The notes: a model not told the origin generated them from the letters alone. Positions 1 to 9,281 are shown, counted from the first letter of the stretch. The stretch is DNA of 64,000 bases from CAUZIZ01 sp965218775 (GCA_965218775.1 CBDCLS010000005.1:248001-312000); one strand, 5' to 3'. Translations and numbers: made by a program.

Positions 1-22
1 TCTAAAATTCTCCTCACAATAC

Positions 23-188
23 CTAGTACTCTGTCAACCTAGAAATTGTAGGTTCTGGACGGCCCTGGCGGCCGATCTCTGTGTTGCGCGTCCTCGACGT
101 AGCCCTGCTATGTCTGTGGCCGCGCCCCTTGACCTCGACCACCATTGCTCGTCCATAACCCACAATCTCCAGATTGACAGAGTACTAG
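23..188. repeat. Palindromic element, family 1, copy A (short, divergent)
   Basis: A short member of the family described in full at 11475. It is bounded by CTAG at both ends (23-26 and 185-188). The two terminal arms are about 39 nt each, begin CTAGTACTCTGTCAA, and pair with each other with five differences. Four of the five would be G-U wobbles in an RNA read from the minus strand. The core, about 90 bp, still resembles the other copies around GATCTCTGTGTTG (near 74-86) but is shorter. It lies about 115 bp downstream of the phosphatase stop codon. The rest of 1-302 shows no convincing gene. Confidence 0.7.
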
Positions 189-302
189 GCTTGGAATCTG
201 AAAGGACCCCGTCGCCAACAGAAGCTATTCTGGACAGACCAAGGGGTTGCTTCAAGCCCAATCTTAAAAAAATGATCCCAAACTCGGCCGCGGTAACTGA
301 GC

Positions 303-2051
303 TCAGCGCAGAAGTGAACTGCGGTCTGTGCCATCTAGCCCGGCGGGTGTTGAAATGCCGAGCAGGGAAGCCAGCGTGGGAGCTAGGTCCACCGTTTGGA
401 CCCGTGGTTGCGCTATCTTTTTGGCCGGCATCCCGGGCACGCGCAGCAGCAAGGGTACGTGGGTGTCGTAGTCGTAGGGCGAGCCGTGGGAGGTCCCTCT
501 CCCCCGGGACGCCAGGAGGTGATACTTCTTGACCTGGAGGAACAGATCCCCACTGCGTTCCCGATGGAAACTGCGGGAAAAGAGCTGCAGAAAAGGATCT
601 TGACTTCCCGCGGCGGCCTCGACCTGAGTGCGCGTCCAGACCTTTTCCACAATGGAGCAGGATTCGAGTAGACCTGCGATCTCACTCTCGATATCCTGAC
701 GGCGCAGGTTCCGACGACCTAGTGTCGAGTAGTTGAGGTAGAAATGGGAGGTCCACCAGGTATCCCGGCCAAATTTCTTCTCGAATCGTCTCATGGCGCT
801 CTGGAAGCAGACGACGTCGTTCACCTCACCGCGCCCTCCTGGTTTCTGCTTCATCACCAGATACTCGGGGAGCGTCAGCACGCCGTGATCGGCACTGAGA
901 GAAATCAGGACCTGACCCATACCGACCTTCTGGTCCAGATAATCGAACAGTTCTCCGAGCCCCTCATCCAGCCGGATCCAGGTATCGAGCACTTCGCGGC
1001 TGTTGGGGCCGTAACGGTGCCCCACCGAATCCAGGACGGAAAAGCCTATCCCCACGTAGTCCACAGCGTCATCCTGACCCAGCTTCTCGCCTTCGATCAG
1101 GTCCCGAACAAACGCCAACAGATAATCCTCGAAATAGGGCGAGGATCCGAAATCGCCGTAGAACCTGCTATTCGGCCGTAGGGAAGTGCCTCCAAGAGGG
1201 TAGGGGAATCCCTGCTGGAAAAGCCCTTGGTCCACCTCCTCGATGGCGAGCTGTTTGAGGGTCTCAGTGCCCACAGGTCGTGGCTCCCAGGTCTGGCCAA
1301 AGTAACTGTCCGGGATCTTCCGATCGAGGAAGTTCCGCATCCACTGGGGATACCGGTCCAGGTAATAGCGGCTCGTAATCAGATCTCCGTTCTCTCCGCC
1401 ATACCAGAAGGCAGCATCTGCCTGCTTACCGGCTAGCAGAATGGCGGAGCGGTCCTTGCGACTGACGCCGAAGGCTTTGGAACGGGGATTTGCCTGTTTC
1501 AGCCAATCGGGAAACGCCGTGCCGAGAAGATTCTGGGGAGAGCGTCCTGATGAAGATTTCGCTGGGCTCGCGATTGAGGGCTCGACCGCGATGGGAAGCA
1601 ATGGTGACGCTTCGTCTTCCACGCAATACATCCGCCGATCCTGCTGCCGATCGAACCATGAGTTGCCTACGATTCCTGAGTGTGAAGGATAGAGACCGGT
1701 CGCGAGCGAAGCGTGACCCGGTCCGGTACTGGTCTGGGCATGGTCTTGATGGGCGTCGGTAAACTGCATGCCCTCGTCCAGGAGTCGCTTCATGCCTCGC
1801 TTGAAAACCGGGCGCAGGCGTTCCAGGTATTCGACGCGTGCCTGATCAATCACTAAAAGCAGAACCAAACGCACCGACTCGGTCGGCTTGGTCTGAGCGC
1901 CGCCATCCGGCGTCCAATAGGGTAGGACAAGTAAAGCGATCAGGAGACTCCGGCGCCTCTTTCTCCACAATCTCCCCAGCAAGCCGCGTCGAGTTCTGCT
2001 CACCATCCCCTCCTCGTCAAGATCTTCTTGCTCGTCCCTCTTGCTCCTCAT
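303..2051 (-). CDS. Secreted/membrane alkaline phosphatase-family phosphodiesterase (PafA-like)
   Basis: A 582-aa protein of the type I phosphodiesterase/alkaline phosphatase superfamily, probably hydrolysing phosphomonoesters outside the cytoplasm. After a basic N-terminus there is one hydrophobic segment (about residues 33-45). Then come the first metal site (VIDQAR), the nucleophile region TSTGPGHASL, the SADHG metal motif, and a late THGSPYDYD-like motif (seen here as SHGSPYDYDTHVP) typical of PafA-like enzymes. The start is uncertain. The first ATG overlaps the 3' end of the upstream SIS gene by 35 nt; an internal ATG at 2006, preceded by AGGAGGGG, is a good alternative. The two genes are probably cotranscribed. 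The substrate cannot be read from sequence. Confidence 0.85.
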   Translation of the reverse strand: MRSKRDEQEDLDEEGMVSRTRRGLLGRLWRKRRRSLLIALLVLPYWTPDGGAQTKPTESVRLVLLLVIDQARVEYLERLRPVFKRGMKRLLDEGMQFTDAHQDHAQTSTGPGHASLATGLYPSHSGIVGNSWFDRQQDRRMYCVEDEASPLLPIAVEPSIASPAKSSSGRSPQNLLGTAFPDWLKQANPRSKAFGVSRKDRSAILLAGKQADAAFWYGGENGDLITSRYYLDRYPQWMRNFLDRKIPDSYFGQTWEPRPVGTETLKQLAIEEVDQGLFQQGFPYPLGGTSLRPNSRFYGDFGSSPYFEDYLLAFVRDLIEGEKLGQDDAVDYVGIGFSVLDSVGHRYGPNSREVLDTWIRLDEGLGELFDYLDQKVGMGQVLISLSADHGVLTLPEYLVMKQKPGGRGEVNDVVCFQSAMRRFEKKFGRDTWWTSHFYLNYSTLGRRNLRRQDIESEIAGLLESCSIVEKVWTRTQVEAAAGSQDPFLQLFSRSFHRERSGDLFLQVKKYHLLASRGRGTSHGSPYDYDTHVPLLLRVPGMPAKKIAQPRVQTVDLAPTLASLLGISTPAGLDGTDRSSLLR

Positions 2052-2610
2052 CCTCCATGAAGTAGTAGCTTACCAGGTGTAGAATCAGAAAATGGGCCTC
2101 TTCGATATGGCCCATGTGTGAGGATTCAACGAAAATCGGGTAACGGGCAATCTGGCCCAATCTGCCACCTGGTCGTCCCGTCACTCCTACCGTCAGCACC
2201 CCCTCCTTTTCCGCCCATTCAACGGCTTGAACGATGTTAGGGGAGTTGCCACTGCCGCTGAAGGCAATCAAGAGGTCACCAGGCCGGGCGAAGTTTCTCA
2301 GTTGATCCACAAAGATCTCGGCATAAGTGGAGTCGTTGGCAAGTGCCGTTATCCAGGGAATGTTGTCGGTAAGTGAGAGCACCCGAAATCTCAGATTCCG
2401 TCCGACAGAGGCGCCTTTACCCAGATCATTCGCCAGATGTGACGCGGAAGCGGCACTACCTCCGTTGCCACAGACGAAGATCTGTCGATCTTCTCGACGA
2501 ACCTGGGCCAATAGCTCAATCAGAGCTGCGATCTGCTCTTCCGGAATCGCGTCCATCGTCGCTAGCGCTTGCGATTTATAGGAGTTGATATACGCGGAGG
2601 CTTTTTCCAT
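2017..2610 (-). CDS. SIS-domain phosphosugar isomerase, phosphoheptose isomerase (GmhA)-like
   Basis: A cytoplasmic single-SIS-domain protein of about 197 aa, the usual length of D-sedoheptulose-7-phosphate isomerase, which makes the heptose precursor of lipopolysaccharide core. Visible motifs are CGNGGSAASASHLANDL, the FSGSGNSPN phosphate-binding loop and the late HxxE (HIEEAHF). I placed the start at the ATG at 2610 (MEKASAY), which has GAGG upstream and matches where the family alignment begins. An in-frame TTG at 2691 would add 27 non-conserved residues. It overlaps the phosphatase gene, so the two likely form an operon. Other SIS sugar isomerases are possible, but the motif spacing fits GmhA best. 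Confidence 0.82.
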   Translation of the reverse strand: MEKASAYINSYKSQALATMDAIPEEQIAALIELLAQVRREDRQIFVCGNGGSAASASHLANDLGKGASVGRNLRFRVLSLTDNIPWITALANDSTYAEIFVDQLRNFARPGDLLIAFSGSGNSPNIVQAVEWAEKEGVLTVGVTGRPGGRLGQIARYPIFVESSHMGHIEEAHFLILHLVSYYFMEDEEQEGRARRS

Positions 2611-2973
2611 CGGTGCGGTCCTCGTTTCGACCGCCACACAGTCTACTTCTAGTTTTTCTCCGATGATAGAGAATTGGCCGTCTTGTGCCAAACTTTCCCC
2701 TCTTACCGAATACTGGGCCCTTCATTGGTCCGGGATCGTCGATTCTGAAGCTCCTGAGGACGATTTCCTGGTCTACGCTAAGAGGCAAGGGCGACCCTGC
2801 GGAACTTTTTCGTTGCCTCTGGACTTCGCGGCGTGCATGATGTCTGGCGCAACGTCCCTCCAGTCGGACCCGTAGCTTACCGCAGCGCGGGGCCCACGAG
2901 GTTTTGCCGCGGAGCTGTCAGCGCAAACCTGGAGGTCACAAGGGTAACCTAAGTCTAGGAAGGAAAGCCGATC
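2611..2973. other. Intergenic region between divergent genes
   Basis: About 360 bp between the minus-strand SIS gene and the plus-strand PC4-like gene. It must hold the promoters for both directions, but I could not pick out a convincing -35/-10 pair. No repeat or RNA gene was seen. Confidence 0.4.
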
Positions 2974-3231
2974 ATGCAGGAAGCAATCTCCGAGATGGAA
3001 AAGGGTTGGAATGAGAAGATCGTCTTCAGTTTCAGCACATTTCGTGGAAAGAACTACGCTGATATACGGGTTTACTATGAAGACGACGAAGGAGAATGGA
3101 AACCCACCAAGAAGGGTGTCGCAATTGCTGTAGACCGATTCTCAGAGTTCAAGGAACGTCTCGGGGAGCTCGAGTCCTACCTGGAGAGCAACGGCCATCT
3201 CGCGGCTGACGGTACCGCCAAGCCAGACTAG
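2974..3231 (+). CDS. PC4/p15-like transcriptional coactivator, ssDNA-binding
   Basis: An 85-aa cytoplasmic protein resembling the PC4 (transcriptional coactivator p15, PF02229) fold. The central stretch ISTFRGKNYADIRVYYEDDEGEWKPTKKG-type pattern (seen here as FSTFRGKNYADIRVYYE followed by GEWKPTKKGVAI) is the beta-sheet that binds single-stranded nucleic acid. An amphipathic helix follows (FKERLGELESYL) and mediates dimerisation in known members. The start is supported by AGGAAGG about 8 nt upstream. It is monocistronic. Bacterial PC4 homologs bind ssDNA and help recombination or transcription; its specific role here is not visible. Confidence 0.85.
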   Translation: MQEAISEMEKGWNEKIVFSFSTFRGKNYADIRVYYEDDEGEWKPTKKGVAIAVDRFSEFKERLGELESYLESNGHLAADGTAKPD

Positions 3232-3451
3232 ATGTCGCCCAGGAAGGGGAAGAGTTCACGGGATTCCAGGCCGGAATGGTCGGAAAACGCGCTGAAAGCC
3301 GCATCGGAATAACGTCGTATAATAAATATTATGTAAACTATTTTCTCTCGAACTCGGTCGCCGGGAAACAGTAGGTTGGGCTCTACCGCCCTAGAAACCG
3401 CCTAGAAAGTTATTTATTTAAAGCTATTTAGAGAATAAAAGCTAAAACATC

Positions 3452-3495
3452 GCCTGGCAGATGCAGGTTAGACGATAGGTTCAGGGGTGCCAGGC
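3452..3495 (-). terminator. Possible intrinsic terminator of the miaB-bfn transcript
   Basis: An 8-bp perfect stem (GCCTGGCA at 3452-3459, TGCCAGGC at 3488-3495). Read on the minus strand it is followed by GATGTTTTAGCTTTT. It lies just downstream of the nuclease stop codon. The 28-nt loop is long for a classic terminator, so confidence is limited. The flanking 3310-3450 stretch is notably AT-rich compared with the window. Confidence 0.35.
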
Positions 3496-3512
3496 CATAA
3501 GTGCCGATCGAG

Positions 3513-4001
3513 CTACATCTTATACTTGCCCAGATCTTCAGGGCTCAGGTTCTCCAGCCACTTACGGACTTCTTCGGGATCCAGGTTCTCTTTGTCCAGT
3601 GTGATGTTGCGACTGTTACTGATCACGTCTTCAGTGACAAAGATAGGCGCATCCGCTCGCAGGGCCAAGGCGATGGCGTCACTGGGGCGGCTATCTATCG
3701 TCATCTCCTCGCCCTCCAGGGTGAGATGGATGAGAGCGTAGAAGGTGTTGTCCTTGAGCTCCGTCACCACCACCTTTTCGATGTCGGCGTTCATGTGAAG
3801 CAGAATATTCTTGATCAGGTCATGAGTCATCGGCCTCGGTGTGTCGATCCTCTCGACTTGAAGAGCAATCGCATTGGCTTCAAAAATGCCGACCCAGATG
3901 GGGAGAAGCGTGTTCTTTTCCACATCCTGAAGGATGACGATGGGAGAGTTGGTAATCGGATCCATCATCAGACCGCGAATCTTGAATTCTCGCTCTATCA
4001 T
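3513..4001 (-). CDS. Bifunctional nuclease family protein (BFN, DUF151)
   Basis: A 162-aa cytoplasmic protein of the bifunctional nuclease domain family (PF02577). The conserved blocks are visible: LPIWVGIFEANAIAL near the N-terminus, RPMTHDLI, then FYALIHL and SRPSDAIALALR (residues about 100-120). It is near full family length. It is translationally coupled to miaB, whose stop overlaps this start by 4 nt. Family members have been reported to act as DNase/RNase in plants and bacteria; in many Gram-negative genomes the gene sits next to miaB as here. Its biological substrate is not known. Confidence 0.9.
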   Translation of the reverse strand: MIEREFKIRGLMMDPITNSPIVILQDVEKNTLLPIWVGIFEANAIALQVERIDTPRPMTHDLIKNILLHMNADIEKVVVTELKDNTFYALIHLTLEGEEMTIDSRPSDAIALALRADAPIFVTEDVISNSRNITLDKENLDPEEVRKWLENLSPEDLGKYKM

Positions 4002-5374
4002 AGGCTCCCCTTTAGAATATCTGCTTCAACCCGGCTTCGAGGCTTCAGCTCTACCTTTTGCCCTACCAGGCTGTTGGGTCCGGTGTCTGTGACGTGAACT
4101 TGAACGAAGGAACCGGCCGAGTCGTCGCCGCTGAAGTTCACGATTTTGTTGCTAGTGGTTCGGCCGAATCGCTGCTTCCCGTCCCTGGCGACTCCTTCGC
4201 AAAGGACTTCGAAGGTCTTGCCTAGATAGCGTTCCCCGTGGAGCCGCAGTTGGATTTCCCGCTGCAGCTGCTGGAGCTGCATTAGTCTTCGATTCTTCTC
4301 GGTTTCGGGAACTTCATCTTCCCAGGATTCGGCCTCGGTAGAGGGCCGCTGCGAGTACTTGAAGGAAAACATCGACTCGAACTCGACCTCTCTGACCAGG
4401 CTCAGGGTTTGCTCGAAGTCCTCCTCGGTTTCTCCGGGGAAGCCCACGATGACGTCGGTAGAGAAAGCAATGGGGCGATTGCAGTTTCGGAATTTTCCTA
4501 CGATTTCGAGGTATCTTTCACGCGTATATTGCCGCCGCATTCGACGGAGCACAGGGCTAGAACCACTCTGGACGGGCAAGTGTACCTGATTACAGATGGC
4601 GGGAAACCGATTGATGACGGCCACCGTCTCGTCGTCAAATTCGCGTGGATGGGGTGACGTGAACCGGACCCGTCGAACGCCCGGCAGGCTTGCCACTCGA
4701 GCCAGAAGATGGGCGAACCTGATGCTTCGGTCTGCTGGATCACGGTAGCTATTGACGGTCTGTCCCAGCAGCTGCAGCTCAACATAGCCGTCGTCGACTG
4801 CGAGGCGTGCCTCCTGCAGAATAGCGTCGGAGGTTCGGTTGCGCTCTTTTCCCCGAGTAAAGGGGACAATGCAGAAGCTGCAATGTTTGTTACATCCCTC
4901 CATGATCGTGATCTGAGCGCGAAAACGGTTACGCCGAATCACCGGAGCAATCTCCACCGGCGCAGGTTCTTTCAGAAAGTGGGTAAAGGACCGAGGCTTC
5001 TGCTGGCCGGGCGGCTGGCTCTCAAGTTGATCCAAGACGTCCGGCAGCGTGTGGTAGAGATGGGTACCAACGACCAAATCAACGAATGGCGCCCTCTCCT
5101 GCATGGCCTGCCCTTCTTGCTGAGCAACACAGCCCACCACTCCAATCTTGAAGTTGGCGTCCTTCTGCTTTCTGGCCTTGATCTGCCCTAGCCGGCTATA
5201 TACCTTCTGTGCAGCCTTTTCCCGAACGCTACAGGTGTTGAGCAGGAACAGATCCGCCTCCTCCAGCGAGGACACAGGAATCATGCCACGATGCACCAGT
5301 AGACCGGAGATTTTCTCCGAGTCGTGCTCGTTCATCTGGCAGCCGAAGGTCTCTATGAAAAATCGTTTGCTCAT
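3998..5374 (-). CDS. tRNA-2-methylthio-N6-dimethylallyladenosine synthase MiaB
   Basis: A 458-aa radical-SAM methylthiotransferase that adds the 2-methylthio group to i6A37 of tRNAs reading U-starting codons. The N-terminal UPF0004 domain carries the three auxiliary-cluster cysteines (C12 in TFGCQMNEHDSE, C48 in NTCSVREKA, C82 in GVVGCVAQQ). The radical-SAM motif CNKHCSFC is at 161-168. The C-terminal TRAM domain ends in LVGQKVELK. Full length, and the FGCQMN signature separates it from MtaB and RimO. It is the first gene of a two-gene operon with the bifunctional nuclease. Confidence 0.96.
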   Translation of the reverse strand: MSKRFFIETFGCQMNEHDSEKISGLLVHRGMIPVSSLEEADLFLLNTCSVREKAAQKVYSRLGQIKARKQKDANFKIGVVGCVAQQEGQAMQERAPFVDLVVGTHLYHTLPDVLDQLESQPPGQQKPRSFTHFLKEPAPVEIAPVIRRNRFRAQITIMEGCNKHCSFCIVPFTRGKERNRTSDAILQEARLAVDDGYVELQLLGQTVNSYRDPADRSIRFAHLLARVASLPGVRRVRFTSPHPREFDDETVAVINRFPAICNQVHLPVQSGSSPVLRRMRRQYTRERYLEIVGKFRNCNRPIAFSTDVIVGFPGETEEDFEQTLSLVREVEFESMFSFKYSQRPSTEAESWEDEVPETEKNRRLMQLQQLQREIQLRLHGERYLGKTFEVLCEGVARDGKQRFGRTTSNKIVNFSGDDSAGSFVQVHVTDTGPNSLVGQKVELKPRSRVEADILKGSL

Positions 5375-5433
5375 TACAGCGCAGCCATTCTATCCGATTT
5401 CAAAAAGGCGGACAACCAGTCCTGAGGCTGGTT

Positions 5434-7158
5434 TCAGGTCTGAGAAGCGGATGTCAGCGGGACTTGAATCGGGTCCTCCCCAACCGCCTCTGGATGAGCC
5501 CTGTCCAAGAGTTCACGGGCCTGCTTACGCGTCGTTTCGGTGATGGCATCACCCGCCATCATACGGGCCAGCTCATTGACCCGGTCCGAGTCCTTCAGGG
5601 ACTCGATCTCGACCACTGTCCGCTGATCCTTCGCCTTCTTGGTGACGTGGAAGTGCCGGGCAGCATAGGAGGCTAGCTGGGGCCAGTGGGTCACACAGAA
5701 CACCTGGTCCTGGCTGGCGATTCCGGCCAACTTCGCTCCCACCGTCGTCGCGACTCGGCCACCGATACCAGCATCGACCTCGTCGAAAACCAGCGTCTTG
5801 GGATAGCTCTCCACCGAAACGATCGACTTGAGGGCGAGGATGATCCGAGAGAGCTCCCCGCCTGAAGCGACCTTGGCCAAAGGCTTGGGAGATTCTCCGG
5901 GATTGGGGCTGATGAGAAACTGCGCCAGATCGATTCCCTGCTCTGACTGATGTTCTTCGCCACTTTCGAGCCCGACCTTGAAAACTGTTTTCTCCATGGC
6001 AAGGTCTGTCAGTTCGCGCTCTACCCGGCGGCTTAGACTTTCCGTGTCGCGGCGGCGCTTCTGGGACAAACGGCGAGCTAGTTCCAGGAAGTTCCTCTCA
6101 AGTGATCGCTCCTGTTGGGCGAGTTCTTCCGCCTGCTGCTCTGAGTCGGCGATGCGGGCCTCTTCCGCTCGAATCTCCTCAAGGTAGGAAAGAATCTCTT
6201 CCACAGTCGCTCCATACTTGCGCCGAGCCTTCTGGATCTCCACCAAACGTTCTTCTACGCTATCTAAGCGCGCGGGATCCCACTGCACGCCATCGGCATA
6301 GTCGCGCATGGCGTAGGCGATCTCCTCCAGCTGGTAGCGCAGGTCTAGCAGTTTGGAAGCCTTGCTTTGAAAGTCCGGGTCCAGGGTCGCTAGTTCTTGC
6401 AGGCTCTTCTGTGTCTGATCCACCAGGCTGAGGCCACTGCTTTCATTCTCGTACAGAAGTTGGTAGCCGACGGCAGCCAGTTGTTGACGCTTTTCGGCGC
6501 TGGCCAACAGATCTCGCTCCTGTTCCAGTTGCTGCTGAATTCCAGGGCTGAGCTGCAGTCCCTCGATCTCGGCGATTTGAAACTGAAGAGTGTCCAGTTT
6601 TTGAAGTCGTTCGCTCTCACTTTGATGGAGCCCTCCCAGGAGTTGTTTCACCGATTGCAGTTCCCGAAAGGCCTGGCCCACCTGCTGGCAGAGCTTGCTA
6701 TTCTGGCCAAAGGCATCCAGATAACGGAGATGGGTCGTGGGGTTGAGAAGACTCTGCTGGTCGTGCTGTCCGTGGATATCGGCTACCAAGCGACCGATTT
6801 CCGAAAGGAATCCTAGTGTGGACAGGTGCCCGTTGATGTAGACCTTGTTGCTTCCCGAACGCGTAATCTCGCGCCGAATGACGACTTCCCCGTCTGAAAC
6901 CTCGATTCCTGCCTCGAGAAGACGGTCCCAGGCCGGATTTTCCCGCTGCAAGCTGAACACACCTTCGACGGAGGCTCGATCAAACCCCTCCCGCACCATT
7001 TCCTGTGAAGCCCGCTCACCCACCAGTAGCGCCACAGAGTCCACCAGGATGGACTTGCCCGAACCGGTTTCCCCGGTAATCAAGTTGAGCCCGTCCTCGA
7101 ATTCGACTTCCAGATGGTTGATCAGGGCAAAGCTGTCAATGGAAAGGACTCTCAACAT
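5434..7158 (-). CDS. DNA repair ATPase RecN
   Basis: A 574-aa SMC-like ATPase for double-strand-break repair. Walker A (GETGSGKS) is at residues 29-36. A long charged coiled coil fills the middle. The C-terminal lobe has the ABC signature ASGGELSR, Walker B with VFDEVDAGIGG, and the FCVTHWPQLAS D/H-loop. Length matches the family. The 5' neighbour tolQ runs divergently from a 155-bp gap. No LexA-type box was recognised. Confidence 0.96.
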   Translation of the reverse strand: MLRVLSIDSFALINHLEVEFEDGLNLITGETGSGKSILVDSVALLVGERASQEMVREGFDRASVEGVFSLQRENPAWDRLLEAGIEVSDGEVVIRREITRSGSNKVYINGHLSTLGFLSEIGRLVADIHGQHDQQSLLNPTTHLRYLDAFGQNSKLCQQVGQAFRELQSVKQLLGGLHQSESERLQKLDTLQFQIAEIEGLQLSPGIQQQLEQERDLLASAEKRQQLAAVGYQLLYENESSGLSLVDQTQKSLQELATLDPDFQSKASKLLDLRYQLEEIAYAMRDYADGVQWDPARLDSVEERLVEIQKARRKYGATVEEILSYLEEIRAEEARIADSEQQAEELAQQERSLERNFLELARRLSQKRRRDTESLSRRVERELTDLAMEKTVFKVGLESGEEHQSEQGIDLAQFLISPNPGESPKPLAKVASGGELSRIILALKSIVSVESYPKTLVFDEVDAGIGGRVATTVGAKLAGIASQDQVFCVTHWPQLASYAARHFHVTKKAKDQRTVVEIESLKDSDRVNELARMMAGDAITETTRKQARELLDRAHPEAVGEDPIQVPLTSASQT

Positions 7159-7313
7159 AGACTTTTGGATTTGGCTGACATCATTACTTTCGGAGCGTTT
7201 TTGACCAAGTATGCCAGGGGTTCATTATAGGCTAGAAAAAGGGCTCACAGGGATGGTCTGACGATGACAGCGCCTCTGCTACTCGTTTACAATCGGCCTC
7301 GAAGGGAGATAGA

Positions 7314-8024
7314 TTGGCAACCTCGTTACTGATGCAGTCCGAATTCGGTGGTTTTTGGTCGCTCATAGCCCAGAGTGGGCCCATCGCCCAGTTGGTGCTG
7401 TTGGTCCTTCTTTTCTTCTCGATTTATTCCTGGACCATCATTTTCTCCAAGGTGCGTGCGTACCGCAAGGTAGGACAACAGTCTCTGGAGTTCTACGACC
7501 TGTTCCGGCGTAGTGCCAGCCTATCCGAGATTCACCGTAGTTGCGAGCAGTACCCGCTGTCTCCTCTGGCCGGGATCTTCAAACGCGGCTATCGGGAATT
7601 GGAGCACTGGATTCAAGCCAAGGAAGAAAACCAGGACTTGCACCCATCGGGTCAGTCGTTCAAGGGCCTGGCTGGTTTGGAGAGAGCCCTCTACAAGGCA
7701 GCAACCGCCGAGATGACAACGCTCGAACACTCCCTGAACTGGCTCGCAACCACCGGCTCGGTGACGCCGTTTATCGGGCTCTTTGGTACCGTGGTTGGGA
7801 TCATCAACGCATTCCAGGGGTTGGGACAGGGAGGGACCACAACCATTCAAGCCGTTGCGCCCGGCATCAGTGAGGCCCTGGTGGCCACGGCGGCGGGTTT
7901 ATTTGCCGCCATCCCGGCCGTCATAGCCTACAATCATTTCCTCCACCAATTGAAGGTCTTCGGCGCAGAGATGGATGATTTCACCGTGGAAATGCTCAAT
8001 TTGATAGAGAGGAGCTTCTCCTAG
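7314..8024 (+). CDS. TolQ/ExbB proton-channel subunit
   Basis: A 236-aa inner-membrane protein of the MotA/TolQ/ExbB family, part of the proton-driven motor that energises TolA. The first membrane helix is near residues 20-42 (LVLLVLLFFSIYSWTIIF). The conserved pair of C-terminal helices begins at LNWLATTGSVTPFIGLFGTVVGI and ends with EALVATAAGLFAAIPAVIAYN. Translation probably starts at TTG 7314, with GGGAG 6 nt upstream; ATG 7332 is an alternative. It opens the Tol cluster; tolR follows after 9 nt. Tol context favours TolQ over ExbB. Confidence 0.93.
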   Translation: MATSLLMQSEFGGFWSLIAQSGPIAQLVLLVLLFFSIYSWTIIFSKVRAYRKVGQQSLEFYDLFRRSASLSEIHRSCEQYPLSPLAGIFKRGYRELEHWIQAKEENQDLHPSGQSFKGLAGLERALYKAATAEMTTLEHSLNWLATTGSVTPFIGLFGTVVGIINAFQGLGQGGTTTIQAVAPGISEALVATAAGLFAAIPAVIAYNHFLHQLKVFGAEMDDFTVEMLNLIERSFS

Positions 8025-8033
8025 GAGGGTCTG

Positions 8034-8453
8034 ATGGACTTTGGCAATCTGGGTCACACGCGACCCTCGATGTCTGAGATCAATGTCACTCCCTTGGTGG
8101 ATGTAGTGTTGGTCTTGCTGATCATTTTCATGGTCACGGCGCCGATCTTACAAACGGGAATAGAAGTCAACCTGCCCCAAACGCGAACCGTCACGAGTGT
8201 GGATCCGGAGCAGCGGGCGGTGATTACGATTGGGCGCGACGAGAACCTCTTCTACCGTTCCTCTCCGTTAAACTTCCACGAGCTAGGGGATGTCCTGCGC
8301 CGTGAGATCGGTGACTCTGAACTTCCCATTTTTCTCCAGGCAGATGAGGATGTCCGCTGGAAGACTATGGTAACGGTCGTGGACGAGATCCGGATCGCCG
8401 GCTACGAGCGAATCAACCTCGTCACGAAGCCCTACACTCAGAAGCGGCGTTAG
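8034..8453 (+). CDS. TolR/ExbD biopolymer transport protein
   Basis: A 139-aa single-span inner-membrane protein (ExbD/TolR, PF02472). The N-terminal signature SEINVTPLVDVVLVLLIIFMV includes the channel aspartate in the membrane helix (about residue 24). The rest is the periplasmic domain. AGGAGG lies ahead of the ATG. It sits between tolQ and tolA with gaps of 9 and 3 nt, so it is clearly in one operon. It works with TolQ to turn proton flow into movement of TolA. Confidence 0.94.
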   Translation: MDFGNLGHTRPSMSEINVTPLVDVVLVLLIIFMVTAPILQTGIEVNLPQTRTVTSVDPEQRAVITIGRDENLFYRSSPLNFHELGDVLRREIGDSELPIFLQADEDVRWKTMVTVVDEIRIAGYERINLVTKPYTQKRR

Positions 8454-8456
8454 CGA

Positions 8457-9281
8457 ATGACTCGTAAGACCATTCTTGATCCACATGTCCAGAAGGAGAG
8501 CTTGAGGTCACCACTTCTGGTTTCAGTTTTTGGCCACGCTCTGCTGGCCATCGTGTGTCTGATCACCGTGGATCTCTTTCCCCGGGTGGAGGTCATTACC
8601 ATCGGCACTGGACCGGGAGGAGGGCAAGGCGGCGATTTCGTTTCGGTGGCCTTGGCTGACGCCCCCAGTGGGGGTGAAGGAATGTACAAGCCGGCGCTCA
8701 CGACCCGGCCAGCAGCCGCACCCCCGCCTCCGGAGAAGAAGCCGGAGGTAGCCCCAGAACGTCCCAGCAAGGAGGTCTTTCAGGAAAAGTCCTTACGTAA
8801 GAAGAAGAAAAAGACAACGAAGCCCGCACAGCGCGCAGATTCCCGTAAGAAAAAAAAGAAGGCTCCCAGTTCATCCCAGATCCCGCGCAAGCCAGATCCT
8901 GGCAGCGGTGGTCCTGGAGGCGCAAGTAGCGGTCTAGGCGGGGGCTTTGGCGGAGGACAGGGAGTCCGCATCGGCGCCGGAAGCGGGGAAGGACAAGTGG
9001 ACTCCTGGTACGCACGCCAGGTCGAGCAGCGGATCGGCAACAACTGGCTGAGTACGTCGTTGGGAAAAACGGCACGAAGCGTGGAGACCGTCGTCAGCTT
9101 TGAAATTCGAGCCGACGGGCGAATCGAACAGGTTAAGCTGGAAAAAGGAAGTGGGATTCGAACGGTAGATATTGCGGCCGAACGCGCCATCCGGGCCAGC
9201 AGTCCCCTGCCCCCTCTACCTCGTAGCTTTGGGGGCCGACGAGTCAGATTCGTGACTCACTTTAGGTATCCCCCTCGCTAG
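8457..9281 (+). CDS. TolA/TonB-like energy transducer
   Basis: A 274-aa protein with one N-terminal membrane helix (about residues 20-38, LLVSVFGHALLAIVCLI). A proline-, lysine- and glycine-rich linker follows, with two runs of five to six lysines near 115-142 and a Gly-rich tract near 155-180. The C-terminal TonB/TolA domain carries SWYARQVEQRIGNNW and the FEIRADGRIEQVKLEKGSG pattern. The linker is shorter than the long helical TolA linker of enterobacteria. Its position between tolR and tolB supports a TolA role: linking the inner-membrane motor to Pal/TolB at the outer membrane. Confidence 0.88.
   Translation: MTRKTILDPHVQKESLRSPLLVSVFGHALLAIVCLITVDLFPRVEVITIGTGPGGGQGGDFVSVALADAPSGGEGMYKPALTTRPAAAPPPPEKKPEVAPERPSKEVFQEKSLRKKKKKTTKPAQRADSRKKKKKAPSSSQIPRKPDPGSGGPGGASSGLGGGFGGGQGVRIGAGSGEGQVDSWYARQVEQRIGNNWLSTSLGKTARSVETVVSFEIRADGRIEQVKLEKGSGIRTVDIAAERAIRASSPLPPLPRSFGGRRVRFVTHFRYPPR

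Noticed and set aside
110..532. Open frame over the left end of the window
   Set aside because: It crosses repeat A and the antisense of the phosphatase gene, and its composition is Arg/Ser/Pro-rich as in shadow frames.
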